From the NCBI GenBank assembly GCA_943372645.1, contig CALRZN010000020.1, positions 1-64,000 on the forward strand: 64,000 bases of DNA. The letters run 5' to 3'. Positions 63,027-64,000 of the stretch are shown here, piece after piece. The position numbers were made by a program, and so were the translations under genes. Positions within the stretch are counted from its first letter, which is position 1; each line of letters starts with the position of its first letter. The DNA is from VBWE01 sp943372645 (lineage in GTDB: Bacteria; Bacteroidota; Bacteroidia; Palsa-965). The notes under the pieces are model-generated. The model worked only from the letters and a program-made list of their open reading frames with translations. It had not been told where the DNA came from and did not search any database.

Positions 63027-64000
63027 TTAAAAGTCCCAATCGTACAACGATGAACTCCGTGTGCTCGTATCAAAATCCGACGTGGATGCCCGCGGGTGGC
63101 CGATGATGCGGATGCGCACCAGCAGGGTTTCCGTTTCTTTTTTGCGTTGCTGTTCGCTTTCAAACGCGATGCTGCTTTTGTTCACATCGGGGAAAAGCGT
63201 TACCTGTTTCTGATCGGTCGGGTGAATGCCGCTGCACGCCAGTTTCCAGATGCGTTTGTCTTTCGGACGCCATTTGTAGAAATACACAAAACCTTCGGCG
63301 TTTTTGTTTTTCATCTGTATTTTATCCAGCAGCACAATCGTATCGCCTTTCGGTTTGCTCTCTTCGCGGAACAGGATGGATTTCACCAGCTCGTCCTGCT
63401 GAATGGCCGAAGCCGGCATTTTATCCAGGCGTTTGTAATATTCAAGCACACCATACACCGTGGCGCGGGAAGCGCGCTGGCTGGCATAATACGTCCATAT
63501 CGTATCATTTACCGGCACTTTGGCACGCAGCAGTTCGCCGGCGGTAACAATGCGCAGGTCGGCGGGTGTGGACGAAAGAATCTTGTCGAAGAACTTACTC
63601 ACGCGTTTGTTTTTTGCAAACGGTGTCAGCAGTTTCACATACGAAAGCAGGTCTTCCTGTTCGTTGTTCAGCACCGTTTCCGGTTCAAATGCTACCGTGG
63701 TTGCGCGTGCGTAATCGCTGCGTGTAAACGGATTGCTCGAATAACTGTAACGCGTGTTGCGGTCAAGACCCGAGAGGTACAGCTTCAGCGCGTAACCGGC
63801 ATCTTCCAGTATCGCGTCCGATTGTTTGCTGTACTCTTTCCCGCGCAGCTTGCCTTTTTCCAGCATGTCGGCCATCAGTTCGTAAATGATGCTTTTGTAT
63901 TCATCAAAACGCGTGTACGTCATAATGGCCGGAAACAGTTCCTGCGCCAGCTCCAGGCTGTCGAAAAACGGGCGGAACGCATTGCGTATCAGGTATTCTT
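63027..64000 (-). CDS. protein of unknown function, 5' end outside the window
   Basis: The open frame continues without a stop from the internal ATG at 63923 to the window edge (reading EYLIRNAFRPFFDSLELAQE), so the real start lies beyond 64000 and the gene is partial here. The visible part has no membrane helix. The residues RKKETETLLVRIRIIGHPRA and FYKWRPKDKRIWKLACSGI near the C terminus suggest a beta-rich end. No family is recognised. It ends before the repeat array at 62780. Confidence 0.65.
   Translation of the reverse strand, partial: EYLIRNAFRPFFDSLELAQELFPAIMTYTRFDEYKSIIYELMADMLEKGKLRGKEYSKQSDAILEDAGYALKLYLSGLDRNTRYSYSSNPFTRSDYARATTVAFEPETVLNNEQEDLLSYVKLLTPFAKNKRVSKFFDKILSSTPADLRIVTAGELLRAKVPVNDTIWTYYASQRASRATVYGVLEYYKRLDKMPASAIQQDELVKSILFREESKPKGDTIVLLDKIQMKNKNAEGFVYFYKWRPKDKRIWKLACSGIHPTDQKQVTLFPDVNKSSIAFESEQQRKKETETLLVRIRIIGHPRASTSDFDTSTRSSSLYDWDF

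Overview
The window looks like a chromosomal segment of a member of the Bacteroidota, probably a gliding or Chitinophagales-type environmental lineage. The evidence is: two proteins with C-terminal type IX secretion (Por) sorting domains, GEVED and SprB-like adhesin modules, many SPII lipoproteins with a bare signal peptide plus Cys, A-rich gene leaders, SUMF1/Gld-like and GldM-like folds, and one TTG/TAnnTTTG-like promoter. No rRNA, tRNA, CRISPR array, transposase or integrase was seen.

Layout. 1-2.2 kb: three overlapping lipoprotein genes (YHYH protein, YwqK-like repeat protein, SCO1/SenC). 2.2-28.9 kb: a 27-kb accessory island. A minus-strand operon (TIR protein, 888-aa orphan, SPFH-like protein, 120-aa orphan, DUF4407 membrane protein) is divergent from a tightly overlapping seven-gene plus-strand operon. 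That operon encodes a vWA-like lipoprotein, a small membrane protein, a tubulin/FtsZ-like GTPase, an 1168-aa protein with an actin/Hsp70 ATPase domain, two membrane/coiled-coil proteins and a membrane vWA-like protein. Downstream lie two tandem paralogous small proteins, a TPR histidine kinase with its LuxR-type response regulator, a caspase-like protease, a membrane-anchored TIR protein and a secreted/outer-membrane protein. 29-38.8 kb: a GH18-like protein and two T9SS substrates, one of 2293 aa, separated by near-identical terminators. 39-51 kb: a sulfur and inorganic-anion neighbourhood (persulfide-dioxygenase/rhodanese, TsdA-like dihaem cytochrome, SoxB-like phosphoesterase, TauE/SafE exporter, carbonic anhydrase, bestrophin), interrupted by a sigma factor/SUMF1 pair and a vWA/outer-membrane pair. 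51-54 kb: an ECF sigma factor with a putative anti-sigma gene and a GldM-like beta protein. 54-64 kb: a band-7 lipoprotein, an FAD amine oxidase, a double AAA+ protein with duplicated N-terminal domains, orphans and several dispersed palindromic repeats.

The most interesting system is the 2.2-28.9 kb island. A tubulin-fold GTPase and an actin-fold ATPase sit back to back in an ATGA-coupled operon with vWA and membrane partners, and next to TIR, caspase and second TIR genes, which are typical cell-death effectors. I infer a membrane-associated cytoskeletal sensor or scaffold coupled to regulated suicide or defence, under control of the linked two-component pair. Function is inferred from folds and context only.
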